From: Chromera velia | Lineage: Eukaryota; Sar; Chromeraceae | NCBI GenBank assembly: GCA_018398765.1 | Contig: JAHBMJ010001441.1 | Coordinates: 1-30,612, forward strand | DNA: 30,612 nucleotides | Direction: 5' to 3' | Shown: positions 21,106-30,283 of the stretch, in pieces | How positions within the stretch are numbered: position 1 is the first letter of the stretch | How the letters are laid out: the number at the start of each line of letters is the position of its first letter | The notes under the pieces: generated by a model | Told to the model about the DNA's origin: nothing | Database searches by the model: none | What the model saw: only the letters and a program-made list of their open reading frames with translations | Made by a program: the position numbers and the translations under genes

Positions 21106-21539
21106 CCATCTTTCTTTTTTGCTTGCTTGGTGGGTCTCTACTTTCTTCTGTCGTGCGCTGTTGAATATGACGACTCTCCACTTTTGTCAATCTTGCCAGC
21201 TTGCATAACTACTTTCCGCTAGCTTCCATCTTTCCTGCCTGCGTGTTAAGGGCCTCTCCAGTTTCATCCTATCTGCTAGCCCGTCTGCTTCAAAGTTGCA
21301 GAAAGTCCGCTTCACTTTCATCTTCCTTGTCTCCTCACATAACGACCTTTCAGTCTTCATCTTTTTTGTCTGTCTGCGTGTATGACCCCTCATTGGAACA
21401 AACAATATGCTCTAAATCTCGTCTGGTTGATAATTCCATACAAAAGCTGACGTTTGTTCCAGTTTCATTTCTCTGGTTTTCTTTTCTGTTTTCATATGCT
21501 TGGATGCTGGCTTTTCATGGACCACAGAGAATGTTTTTG

Positions 21540-22010
21540 CCTTCCTAAAATGTGAAATTTAAAGCAGAATCATTTGGAGGAGGATGGAGGATGGAGTTTA
21601 CAACATTTGAATAAAAAACAAATAAAAACAACAAGGACTTCCTCACAAGGAATTTCTAGCAGAATTTTCAACATATTCACCACAGCAATACACTGTGAGT
21701 TTACGTTTCTGTAAAATTCTTGTTGGGGAGAGATTTAGTAAGAAAACCGAAAAGACTTACGCTTATTCACTGGCAAAGCCCCATTTGCAGCTAGACATAT
21801 ATGTGTAAACTTATGAGATTTCAGTTATAATTTATGTACCACTGTAGGTAATTTACCAAATTTTGAATACTTTTGATAAAGATAGATAAAAAACTTTGAA
21901 AAAAAAAATGATAGAACTTAAAATGGTTTGAATAGTTATGAATGGTTATGGAATAGTATAAGAACAAACTAGAACTCCTATATATGAAGATGAACACGCA
22001 AAGATTGAAC
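21540..22010. other. AT-rich island between two copies of the minisatellite flank
   Basis: Composition is sharply AT-rich with poly-A and AATAAAAAACAAA-type words, and there is no gene. It ends at 21973, where sequence resembling the left flank of the 38-bp array (20277-20340) reappears. Confidence 0.6.
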
Positions 22011-22105
22011 TTCTCTTCACTTTCATCTTTCGTGCTTGAATGACGAACTCTCCACTTCTATCTTTCTGTCTATTTGCATGATAGTCTTTCCACTTTCATC
22101 GTCCA
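21973..22105 (+). repeat. Diverged duplicate of the minisatellite left flank plus decayed units
   Basis: AACTCCTATATATGAAGATG followed by AACACGCAAAGATTGAACTT matches 20277-20320 at most positions. It is followed by two decayed 38-bp-type units. Confidence 0.75.
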
Positions 22106-22437
22106 GACTCCAGACAGTCTTTTTGCAAGACGGCCCTGAGGATTAATACTAAGAGGCTTTGGTCTCGACGATTTTTTGCTGGGCCCCGGCATGCCACTGG
22201 AGCCTGTGGAAGTGGCATCCTGCATGCATGCATCTATTTTTTTAATTACAGGCCGGATAGCCTGCATGCATGATCGAATGGAAAACAGGCGTGAAGCATT
22301 GAATCCTGCAGAGACTACATGCCTTTCTGTGGCGAGCAGTGCGTGGCATTTCCTCAAAACATTTGCATGACAGTTCCTTCAAGGTGATCAGCGCAACACA
22401 ATCCACATAGGCTAGCTTCTCATACGTCGTCAAGACC

Positions 22438-23220
22438 ATGAAACTTCTTTGCATTTTCTTTCTCGTCTCTGGGGCGTCTCTGGCCGCTGCACACAGGCTG
22501 CGTGCGGCGGCAGTCACAGACAAATGCAAGGAGGAAATCTACAGCATCTGGTCCGAAACTGGCGGCATCTCACCTTACGACGCCGAGAGGCGTTTTGCCC
22601 CAGAGATTTGCGATGGCAGTTTCTCCGACGTAACGCTGAGCTGCATCGTTGAGATGTCGAAGTTGATCAGCAAGAACGATTTCCTGAAAGGGAAGAACCC
22701 AACGTTCGTGCCAAAAGCAATGATGAACGGTGTCACGCTCTGCAAGGAGAACCCCAAAGTCCTCGGGCTATGCGTTAAGGTCACGGGTAACTTTCTTGCC
22801 AAGTACGTTCGACCTAGCTGGTGCATGCAGAAAATGAATGTATTTTGAAATATTGGCATGTATCCATACACGCAAGAACATATTGTGATACAGGTGCACA
22901 TAAATCTGTAACGACAAGAAGAGAGTTCTGTGGTAGAGAGCAGAAGATTGAATCAGCCGTGTACGCATGGATGCGGTATTGCCTGCACCTCACGCGCATA
23001 CGCACGGCTGGCCATGTGCATAGCAGAGGAACCGGCCTCTCTCTATTACCTTTCCTCGCTGCGTCTTCTTTCTCTGAGTGGATGAAGCTCGCATGTACTC
23101 GAAGACACCTCTGTATGGTCAGAAAGAGCACATGCAGTGACTTTAAAAAACAGGCTCTGTCCCGTGCCCCGCGCTCCTGTGCCTCTATCTCTCTCTCCCC
23201 CCCCCCCCCCCNCCCCCCCC

Positions 23221-23252
<32 letters not shown>

Positions 23253-23469
23253 CGACAGATACGGCTGGGGTGGTGCCTCACAGCCAGAAATCACGGAGAA
23301 GATCTGCACAAAGGCTGCCCAGATGCCCAATTCACCGCCCGACAACTACGCAGAGTGTCTCGAGAGGGGGTTGAAGTTTTCGTCGCCGGACGCCGGACAG
23401 AGCAGCTACTACTACAGAGACATCCTGGAAGCTGCGGCCTATTTTTGCTTTGACATGAGTTTGAGCTGA
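22438..23469 (+). CDS. Secreted 8-cysteine protein, two exons (191 aa predicted)
   Basis: ATG at 22438 (context AAGACCATGA) opens a classical signal peptide, MKLLCIFFLVSGASLAAA. Exon 1 is 22438-22802 (donor AA|GTACGT) and exon 2 is 23259-23469 (acceptor GTCGACAG, stop TGA). The split Lys codon makes the phases agree. The 456-nt intron carries a poly-C run with an N and a (GT)n tract. The mature protein has eight Cys (in DKC, EIC, LSC, TLC, GLC, KIC, AEC and YFC), an even number suited to disulfides, and no membrane anchor or GPI-like tail. The two halves look related: [EK]IC-x(8-14)-[SE]C-[IL].E...-x(about 24)-A.....C. If splicing fails, exon 1 reads to a stop at 22848. Export from the parasite is inferred from the signal peptide only. 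No known family was recognised. Confidence 0.85.
23201..23252 (+). repeat. Poly-C (one N) and (GT)n tract before the 23259 acceptor
   Basis: CT repeats, about 20 C with an ambiguous base at 23212, then (GT)n ending 7 nt before the splice acceptor. The pyrimidine-rich run may serve as the polypyrimidine tract. Confidence 0.9.
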
Positions 23470-24514
23470 CCGAGCCGGATCAAGGATTCTGTGACTTTCG
23501 GCATTCGGCCATGCAGTGGAACGACGGACGCACCTTTCAAAGAAGAGGGCCAGTGCTCGACTTGGTTCATCTCACAGTAAACGCGTCACATCGAGTCACG
23601 ATACGAACGACATCCAACGCCTCGACGATCCAGGTTTAGTACGGTGCAATGCGTTCCGATATGTTCCAAGACCGTTGGAACACAGCAAGAAGTTTCTGTA
23701 CGGACCCGGCGGACCGTACCTGCATGACCCATCAAGACGTCCCTAGAGACGTCCTCTAAAAACGGGCCTTGCCATTCTAGATGTACATCAAAAATGCAAA
23801 CGGAATCAGAGCAACCGACGTAACAACTTAGCCTGCAAGAGACTGTAGGTAAGCGACTAAGTAAGCGATTTTCATCATCATCATTATCGTATGCCATCTA
23901 ACTATCGATAGCTGTCTAAAAAAAAGATGCATTGTGATTGCATTATATTCTAGATTGTAACAGTCTTCCAAGTGTTTCAAAGTATACAATACTGTACATT
24001 TGATTCTTTTAAAATTGATTTATGAGGTTTTGTTTCAGTCTAGGTTTCAGTTTTTCTTCCTTATGTGTTTTAAAGTTTTATTTTTTTTTTCTAAGGTGAA
24101 ATCAACGTCACTTTAATACAAATAAATATATGGTGATCACCCCTAGGTTATATCCTGCGCTTAGCCTTCGACAATCATAATTCAATCATTTTTAAAAGAA
24201 AAAAACCACTGTAACCGGCTTTCAAATATAAAAGTTAGGTTCAAATTACCGTTTAATTAAACTAAAGTTAGATTGCATGGGGAAAAATCTACCTAGAAAG
24301 TAGTAGAAACCTATTTGGATAGTACAATGGCTAGTACAATGGATATACCCTAAAGAAAGGCAACCTAGAATGCAACAATGTTCTACCAAAGGCACCAATA
24401 AATAAATTGCTATCACTATTTATCATTATCAGTATAATAATCCTAGTAATATAATTCATTCAATCTACAGTACTATAAACCTAGTATCAGACCATTTACC
24501 TATAAAACTTCAAA

Positions 24515-24585
<71 letters not shown>

Positions 24586-24660
24586 CATGTATATATACAT
24601 ATATGATAGATAATACGTCACACGGTCTATGTATATGTCGGCGATAATGTCGATCGATCA
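23470..24660. other. 3' flank and AT-rich island with (AT)n
   Basis: After the stop at 23469 the sequence is mixed to about 23880, then AT-rich to about 24640, ending in (AT)n/(ATAC)n at about 24519-24605. No gene was recognised. Confidence 0.6.
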
Positions 24661-24662
24661 AA

Positions 24663-25277
24663 ATGGTGACCGCCATGAAGTGGGTTCCTGACGAGGTCTC
24701 CAACAGCCAACAAACTTGGCCGGGACTATGGTTAAACTCGCTTGCGATTGTCAATCAATTTATGATCGGTTTGTTGTCTTTGACTTTAGCTTTGACTGCC
24801 ACATCCGGGCCAAATTGTTGCTTTACTATGCAGAGACTGCCAGAGAGAAGCCGTTTTATTGCTTGAAATTGGAAAGCACTGAAAGAAGACGGTCGTGCAA
24901 ACTTAAGTCCAGAGAATACAATCATAGAATGTCCGGCGCGTAGCGTAGAGAAACCTTTAAACTTATGCGTAGAAACAGACTTCGATAGAGAAAGGAGAAA
25001 CCCTCCTTACTCTCTGCTTACCTTACTTGCTTCTCGGAAAACCTTTGAATTCTATCGCCGTGCGCCTTTTGGCCTACAAGGATCCCTTTAAATCTTGCAG
25101 GCACAGCTAGTTGTTCCGCGATTCGAAGAAGAGACGGGCGAGTCAACAGAAGTGGACTATGAGGAGACGATCAGGCAGAAGTTGCATGGGGTCAACAAAC
25201 TTGGGAGGGACAGACAGAGAAGAGAAAGCATGCAATGTGGGAACGGAAGTAACGAGAAACGACAATTCATTTTCTAA
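24663..25277 (+). CDS. Possible small two-exon gene, acidic C-terminal exon
   Basis: Exon 25101-25277 follows a good acceptor (AAATCTTGCAG) and reads AQLVVPRFEEETGESTEVDY then EETIRQKLHGVNKLGRDRQR, to TAA. The composition is clearly protein-like. A first exon MVTAMKWVPDE (24663-24695, donor GAG|GTCTCC) joins in phase 0 across a 405-nt intron. Another frame in 24716-24900 (DRFVVFDFSFDCHIRAKLLL...) is also open but out of phase. The stop overlaps, tail to tail, the stop of the minus-strand gene ending at 25274. No family was recognised. Confidence 0.35.
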
Positions 25278-26065
25278 GGTGACTCCTCCTCTTCTTCTTC
25301 CTCCACTACAGGAATGTCGGAGGAGGACTTTGTTTCCTTCTTCGCCCTTTTCCCCTCCCTGTCCCTCTTGCTCATGCGCTCCTTTTTCTGCCTCTCTTTC
25401 TCCTCCTGATTCTTCTCCCTCTCCTGCTGCCGCTCCCTCCTCTTCTCCTGCGCCTGTATTCTCGCCTGGCGCTTTGCCACCTTCGCCTCGTACCTCTCGT
25501 TGTCCTTCTCGTGCTTCCCCACCGCGTCCTTCTTGGAGGCGAGGGCCTCGTCCCGGTGCTCCGAGAGAAAGGCGCTCCACTCGGTGTCCCTGTCGGGATC
25601 CTCTGCCAAAAGGACGTCGCAGTCGAGAAGGCCCACCTGGAACAGAGAGAGTGAATGAGGCAAGACGGGGTTTCTCTCAATTCATTGGGGCCGGTGTATT
25701 CATTACAGTGCAGCCTCATATTCATATTGAAAAGTGAGAAGTAGCCGTCGAGGAAGCCCACCTCAGTGGGGTCAGAGGCCAGTGCACACATGTAGTCTTT
25801 GCATGAGAGAGAGAGAGCACTTTTTCTGTACGCAAGATTGGCATGATTACGCGTGTGTTGTCATGCACATACACGTACGTATCTGCGCACAAAAGATCTT
25901 GACCGGAATGCAAAGTGGAAGAGAGAAAGCAAACAGACGTACAACGTGGGGGCTTTTTATTCACGTACTGTCAGGCCTTCAAACTGCACTCTCGCGATCG
26001 ATCTGACACAAATCATTTCTCAACCAGCTGAAGCTTATCTGGTGTGAACCCACATGCCGCACACA

Positions 26066-26117
<52 letters not shown>

Positions 26118-26122
26118 CGTGC

Positions 26123-26163
<41 letters not shown>

Positions 26164-26234
26164 TTCCTCCTTTGAGCTTACCCTGAGTCTCTTCTTGTTG
26201 GGTCGAGGGTCGGGGACCTGGCACATCCCTCCGT
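25274..26234 (-). CDS. Charged coiled-coil protein, C-terminal exons
   Basis: Terminal exon 25636-25274 (acceptor CTGTTCCAG, TGA stop) reads VGLLDCDVLLAEDPDRDTEW then SAFLSEHRDEALASKKDAVG. A very long Lys/Arg/Glu/Gln helix follows (KRQARIQAQEKRRERQQERE...), ending SSSDIPVVEEEEEEESP. It is a classical single-helix/coiled-coil composition with a polyglutamate tail. The upstream exon 25796-25762 (DYMCALASDPTE, donor GAG|GTGGGC) joins in phase 0 over a 125-nt intron. Exon 26234-26182 (acceptor CTCTCTATAG, donor GTAAGC) probably precedes it; its frame is ambiguous because the next acceptor could be AAAG at 25797 or TACAG further upstream. The true 5' end and any signal peptide were not found. Confidence 0.6.
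26059..26160 (+). repeat. (GT)n(GC)n(GA)n compound microsatellite
   Basis: (GT)n to about 26109, a short (GC)n, then (GA)n to 26160. It is intronic in the coiled-coil gene model. Confidence 0.95.
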
Positions 26235-26386
26235 CTATAGAGAGAGAGGCCACAGAGAAGATCTGGGGACACCACTGCAGGCATTTATTTTCATACAGAA
26301 ATATTCATACAGAAATATAAATGCAGGCACATGCCTCCGTCTATAGAGAGAGAAACCACAGAGAAGATCTGGGGACACCACTGCAG
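26221..26386. repeat. Direct duplication of 60 bp carrying a splice acceptor
   Basis: 26221-26280 and 26327-26386 are near-identical, with only a few mismatches. Both read CACAGAGAAGATCTGGGGAC before ACCACTGCAG and share CCGTCTATAGAGAGAGA. On the minus strand the copy at 26221 supplies the CTATAG acceptor and first bases of a predicted exon; the other copy is 106 bp away. Confidence 0.9.
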
Positions 26387-26693
26387 ATTCAATGCAATGG
26401 AACGGTTCTATTTTTGGACTGACTTATCGTTATGGGTCCACTGATGAAAAGCCAAGACCTCAGTTCGGGCAGACACAATCGCAGGAGGGGGACTGATGGC
26501 AAAGGGGGGGGTGAGTGATCGTTCTGATCGAATTGAGTGATGCAACGGTGTTCGCGAAAACACGCAGATGGTTGCTACCAGCTGCCCATTTTCAGCCCTC
26601 AAAAACGGGAAAATGTGGCACTCTTCGGAGTGCGTGCGTCAAATGGAAATTTAAAGAGACTGAGACGGCTGGCCAGCTTTATTTTCAAAGACC

Positions 26694-27877
26694 CTAGCTC
26701 TTGATTGCTTGAACCGACTGACTGACGAAGTTGGTCATCACTGTGTCGAAGTCGTTGAGCGTCTCCTCGCCAATGAGCTCCTTCCGGGCACTCGCGCAGT
26801 CTGACTCGAAGTCCGTCGTGTCCGCGATGCCGTACTCGGACGCAATGCTTTCGGCGTCTGAGGACAGGGCCGAGGGCGTGAGCATGCGCGTGAAGAGAGC
26901 GGGGGAGCAGACGTGAGCAAAAGCCGCGTTGGAAGGGAAGATCTCGTTGGGCCGCAGCTGGTACAGGTTGGGCTTTCCGCTCGAGTAGAAGTTGGCTCTG
27001 CTCCTCACCTCCTCGATGTCTTTGCCCTCGAGCGCCTTCCGTCCCCGACCGGGGATGTACACCCCTGCATGCACGTGTGTTTGAATTCGGATGAATTGAT
27101 TTCACCCCACGGATGCATGCACCTGTAAATGAACATGCAAAGAGAACGACCTCCTCCGCGCACCTTTACTTAGTCATGTCCTAGGTCTTGTCATAGTGCA
27201 GTGGTCGCTTGAATCCAAAGAGAGGGAATGACGAGGAAGAGGGGAAGTGAGACAGAAGAACTTAATTAAATTCCGAGACAATCCGAGACACACACGCACA
27301 GATCGAGGGGCTGGGGGATTCAAGGCAATTAAGGAGAAAGGGGTGTGCGCACGTGCGACTGTGCAAAAGCAAAAAGAAAAATACATGCACGTGCATGCTT
27401 TTCAATTTGTATACTTGTGCAATCCCGTGGCCATGGGTGTTGTCTCATATGCTACCGCCCAACTAGTGCTGACCGAAAGTCGGGGCTCCAGAATCCGTCT
27501 CCGAGGACTCAAACGCATGCATGCAATGATGAGACATTTGCCTTGCTTTGCCTGCCGATTGACTGACTCTTTGCCTTCTCCTTCGAGTAGTGCACGAATT
27601 GCAGGGTGGCTCTTCTGTCCATCTCCTGCAGGGACTTGCAGAAATCCAGCTTGGTGCACACAATCTCGGGGGTCGGGTCGTCGAAGTCAGTCGGGGAGTC
27701 CTCCTCTGTCGGCACAGGGCACTGGTCCTTCGGCGTGGGCAGGCGCGCGCGCTTGCGTCCCTTTCTTGACTTCTTGTCCTCCTTGCCCTGGAGAAGCAGG
27801 GCGTTGGAGACAGGAAGGGACGTCTGCAGAAGCAGAAAGGAGAGGTGCACCGCACCGATACAGAAAAGGCTGCGCAT
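26694..27877 (-). CDS. Secreted protein, two exons (226 aa predicted)
   Basis: ATG at 27877 starts a signal peptide, MRSLFCIGAVHLSFLLLQTS, with likely cleavage after PVSNA. Exon 1 (27877-27568) continues with a basic patch (KEDKKSRKGRKRARLP) and an acidic region with three Cys (DQC, IVC, DFC). The donor is AAGA|GTCAGT and the acceptor is CATGCAG at 27065. Exon 2 (27064-26694) reads VYIPGRGRKALEGKDIEEVR and SSGKPNLYQLRPNEIFPSNA, and ends DTVMTNFVSQSVQAIKS stop. Phases agree (1/2), with a 503-nt intron. AATAAA lies about 11 nt after the stop, which is unusually close for a poly(A) signal. There is no membrane segment after the leader. An export role is inferred from the leader only; no family was recognised. 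Confidence 0.78.
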
Positions 27878-29627
27878 CTCGACGAGACTCCGGACAAACG
27901 TTGAACAAGTGCGGCTGAGTTTGACAAGTGCACAGTTGGCAGACCCTCTTCTTTCTGTCTCTTCCTTTTTTGTCGCTCTGCTTTTAGTAACTCAGAGTCT
28001 CGCTTGCGAAGACAAGGTCTTCTGTGTCTCGAGCGAATCATATATGAATTATTAATATCGATCGAACTGTGTTCGTATCGCGATATGATAGTTTAATTTT
28101 TTGTATTGTATATGAATACATCTTGGCTTGTTCACCAAATTATAGAGGATCGAATCGACCTACTAATTCAAGTTTGAACAACACATGCGCGCGAAATGCG
28201 CCCGAGCACCATGCGTGGAAGGTAATTAATTAAGTTTTTGCATGCGCGCCTCCCGTGCAGCTGCATGGTTGCATGGCCGGGTGTATCGATCCCATTAATC
28301 TGACGCACTCCCGGTGCCACTCCGTACGAATAGCCCGGAAAGCAAAATTGACCATAGACCTGGAAGAACTCGATGCGCCTCGGTTTTTGTTCAAGATTCT
28401 CCATGATTATACTGGGTTCCACCCTAGGAGATTGCGTAATAATTCAGGTGTTGCATAACTGCTAGCAATTTTTTTTTAGATCTATGTCAAATGCGTTCCT
28501 CTTTTTTTTTTCTTTCATCATTAGTTGATCATTTTTTATTTATTTTGAATAATTTTGAATTTTGAGATTTATGCATGATAAATTTGTTCACAGATAACCC
28601 TGTTTTTGTCTATATAACCTAACATAACCCCGTTTTTGACTTTTTGTTGTTGTGATCGATTCTGAATTCGTCTCTAGTACACCATCATCATCGGCCTATA
28701 AATAAGCGTTTAGCATTTGACGACAACGTATGAGGCAGTTCTGTTCTTCACAATCCTAATCTTAGTGAAAAACAATTTTCAGAACATCTTTAAAGAAAAA
28801 CAAACCTATATAGAGGGGGAAATAGTGTATAATTCAGTAACCGAGTAACCTAATTCATAACTTATCATGTTACTTATGCGATACATTCCGAAGATGACAA
28901 ACACTATCAAAGTTGATCAAACAATATTAAAAACTTTTAAACTTAATAAAAAATTATTAAAAGTTGTTAAACAACAGTTACTGTCAGTTAGTCTATTACG
29001 TTACTTATTCGAATCGACATTACTAGCCTGCTGGGTCTCCAGCGGGCTTCACTGAAATCAGTTAGAAAACTAGTTAAAAAATCAAAATTCATCTCTCATC
29101 TAGTGTCTCATGGTCTCTGTCACTAGCTCTGTGACATATGTAGTCGATGTTATACACAGAAGCGATATCTAGACCTGCGTTCCAGTAGATTTCAGTATCC
29201 GCAGTGAGGCCCGCGCTTGTATTAGCATGCAGGGAATGCCTGACTTAGGCAGCCTGAGTCTGTACTGGCGTCGCTGTCTAACTTAAGCTATCCTGGCACC
29301 ACCAGGCAGTCCAGGGCAGGGATGAGGCTGTTTACGGTAAGAATACTATAAGAAAGGGGCTTGGAAAGGGGGAGGGGGACAACTTCCCCTCGGTAATTAA
29401 CCCAGCAATTATATATATAACTAGAGTTGACAAATAATTAATATCAACTTAAATCTAAATTTTAGTATACTTAGAGATACTACTACTAGGTGTGATCTGT
29501 AAATTGCATTTTTATAATAAAGTTTGACCACAAACTTTAGACTTTAAAACTTCTTTGGTTTTAAAATTTCAAAAACAAAAGGCTTGAAGATACTGATTTG
29601 TTGTTTAAGATTGTTTAACCTTCCCCA
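27878..29627. other. Upstream region and AT-rich island, no confirmed gene
   Basis: The stretch just upstream of the 27877 ATG is presumably promoter. TGCATG/GCATGC words cluster at 28239-28276. From about 28450 to 29130 the DNA is AT-rich; 29140-29400 is mixed composition, then AT-rich again. A 62-codon plus-strand frame at 28867-29055 has no splice or context support and is not called. Confidence 0.45.
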
Positions 29628-29888
29628 CAAAAAAACTAGGTGCCGCACATAGAAAAAAAAAAGAAAAAAAAAAGTTGGGAAGGCCTTATTTTATTTTTCT
29701 TTTTTTTAATTTTTTTCATTTCAAGTGCTTCCAAAAGGAAAAGAATCACTTTCGACTCCGAAACTTACTTTTCCACATAAAATGTGAACCTAATTTTTGA
29801 TAAAAAAAAAAGAAAAAAAGAAAAAAAAAAGTCGAGGATGCTTAATTCTTTTTTTCTTTTTTTTTATGTGCGGCGCCTAGCAAAAAAA
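29628..29888. repeat. 8-bp target-site duplication flanking the MITE
   Basis: CAAAAAAA at 29628-29635 and at 29881-29888, directly abutting the inverted termini. An A-rich word is low in information, but both copies start exactly at the CTAGG/CCTAG ends. Confidence 0.75.
29636..29880. mobile_element. MITE (non-autonomous DNA transposon), hAT-like by TSD length
   Basis: The left end CTAGGTGCCGCACAT (29636-29650) and right end ATGTGCGGCGCCTAG (29866-29880) are inverted repeats matching at 14 of 15 positions. The similarity continues inward as A-rich/T-rich sequence to about 40 nt. The element is 245 bp, AT-rich inside and without an open frame. It is bounded by a perfect 8-bp direct repeat, CAAAAAAA (29628-29635 and 29881-29888), as expected for a target-site duplication. 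hAT elements (and P elements) make 8-bp duplications; superfamily assignment rests on that alone. Confidence 0.82.
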
Positions 29889-30200
29889 CATGGAAATCTG
29901 TAGGAAATGTGTGGGAAATCTATGGGGAAAACCATGGGAAATCCTAGGGAAATCCTAGTAAAATCCGGGGGAAATCATAGGGAAATCTAAGGGAAATTGA
30001 TGGGAAATCTGACGTGGAAAATGAATGGAAAAATGATGAGAAATTGATGGAAATCCTAGGGAAATCATAGGGAAATCAACAGGAAATCAGTGGGAAATCT
30101 GTGAGAAATTTGAGCCCAGATTTTCCATCAATTTCCCATAGATTTCCCTAAGATTTCCCTCATATTTTACCAGGATTTCCCATCAATTTCCTACTAGCGC
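29889..30200. repeat. GGGAAATC interspersed tandem array with fold-back arm
   Basis: GGGAAATC/GGAAATC units spaced about 10-12 nt run from 29891 to about 30110 (TAGGGAAATCATAGGGAAAT etc.). From about 30118 to 30197 the reverse complement appears (GATTTTCCATCAATTTCCCA, ATAGATTTCCCTAAGATTTC). The two arms could fold back on each other. Confidence 0.9.
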
Positions 30201-30205
30201 TAGGA

Positions 30206-30283
30206 AAAGGTTCAAGGTTCAAGGTTCACTTCGAAGTAATGAACCTGAATCAGGTTCAAAAACAGGTTCAAAAACAGGTTCAT
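30206..30283. repeat. AGGTTCA heptamer array, direct and inverted
   Basis: AGGTTCA is repeated in direct orientation (AAGGTTCAAGGTTCAAGGTTCA; then CAGGTTCAAAAA three times). One inverted TGAACCT lies in the middle, next to the palindrome CTTCGAAG. Confidence 0.85.

Noticed and set aside
28168-28458. Opposing 84- and 67-codon frames
   Set aside because: They overlap each other, with no splice signals; the region resembles dispersed repeat DNA.
28867-29055. 62-codon Leu/Lys-rich plus-strand frame
   Set aside because: It lies inside an AT-rich island; composition explains it and there is no supporting context.
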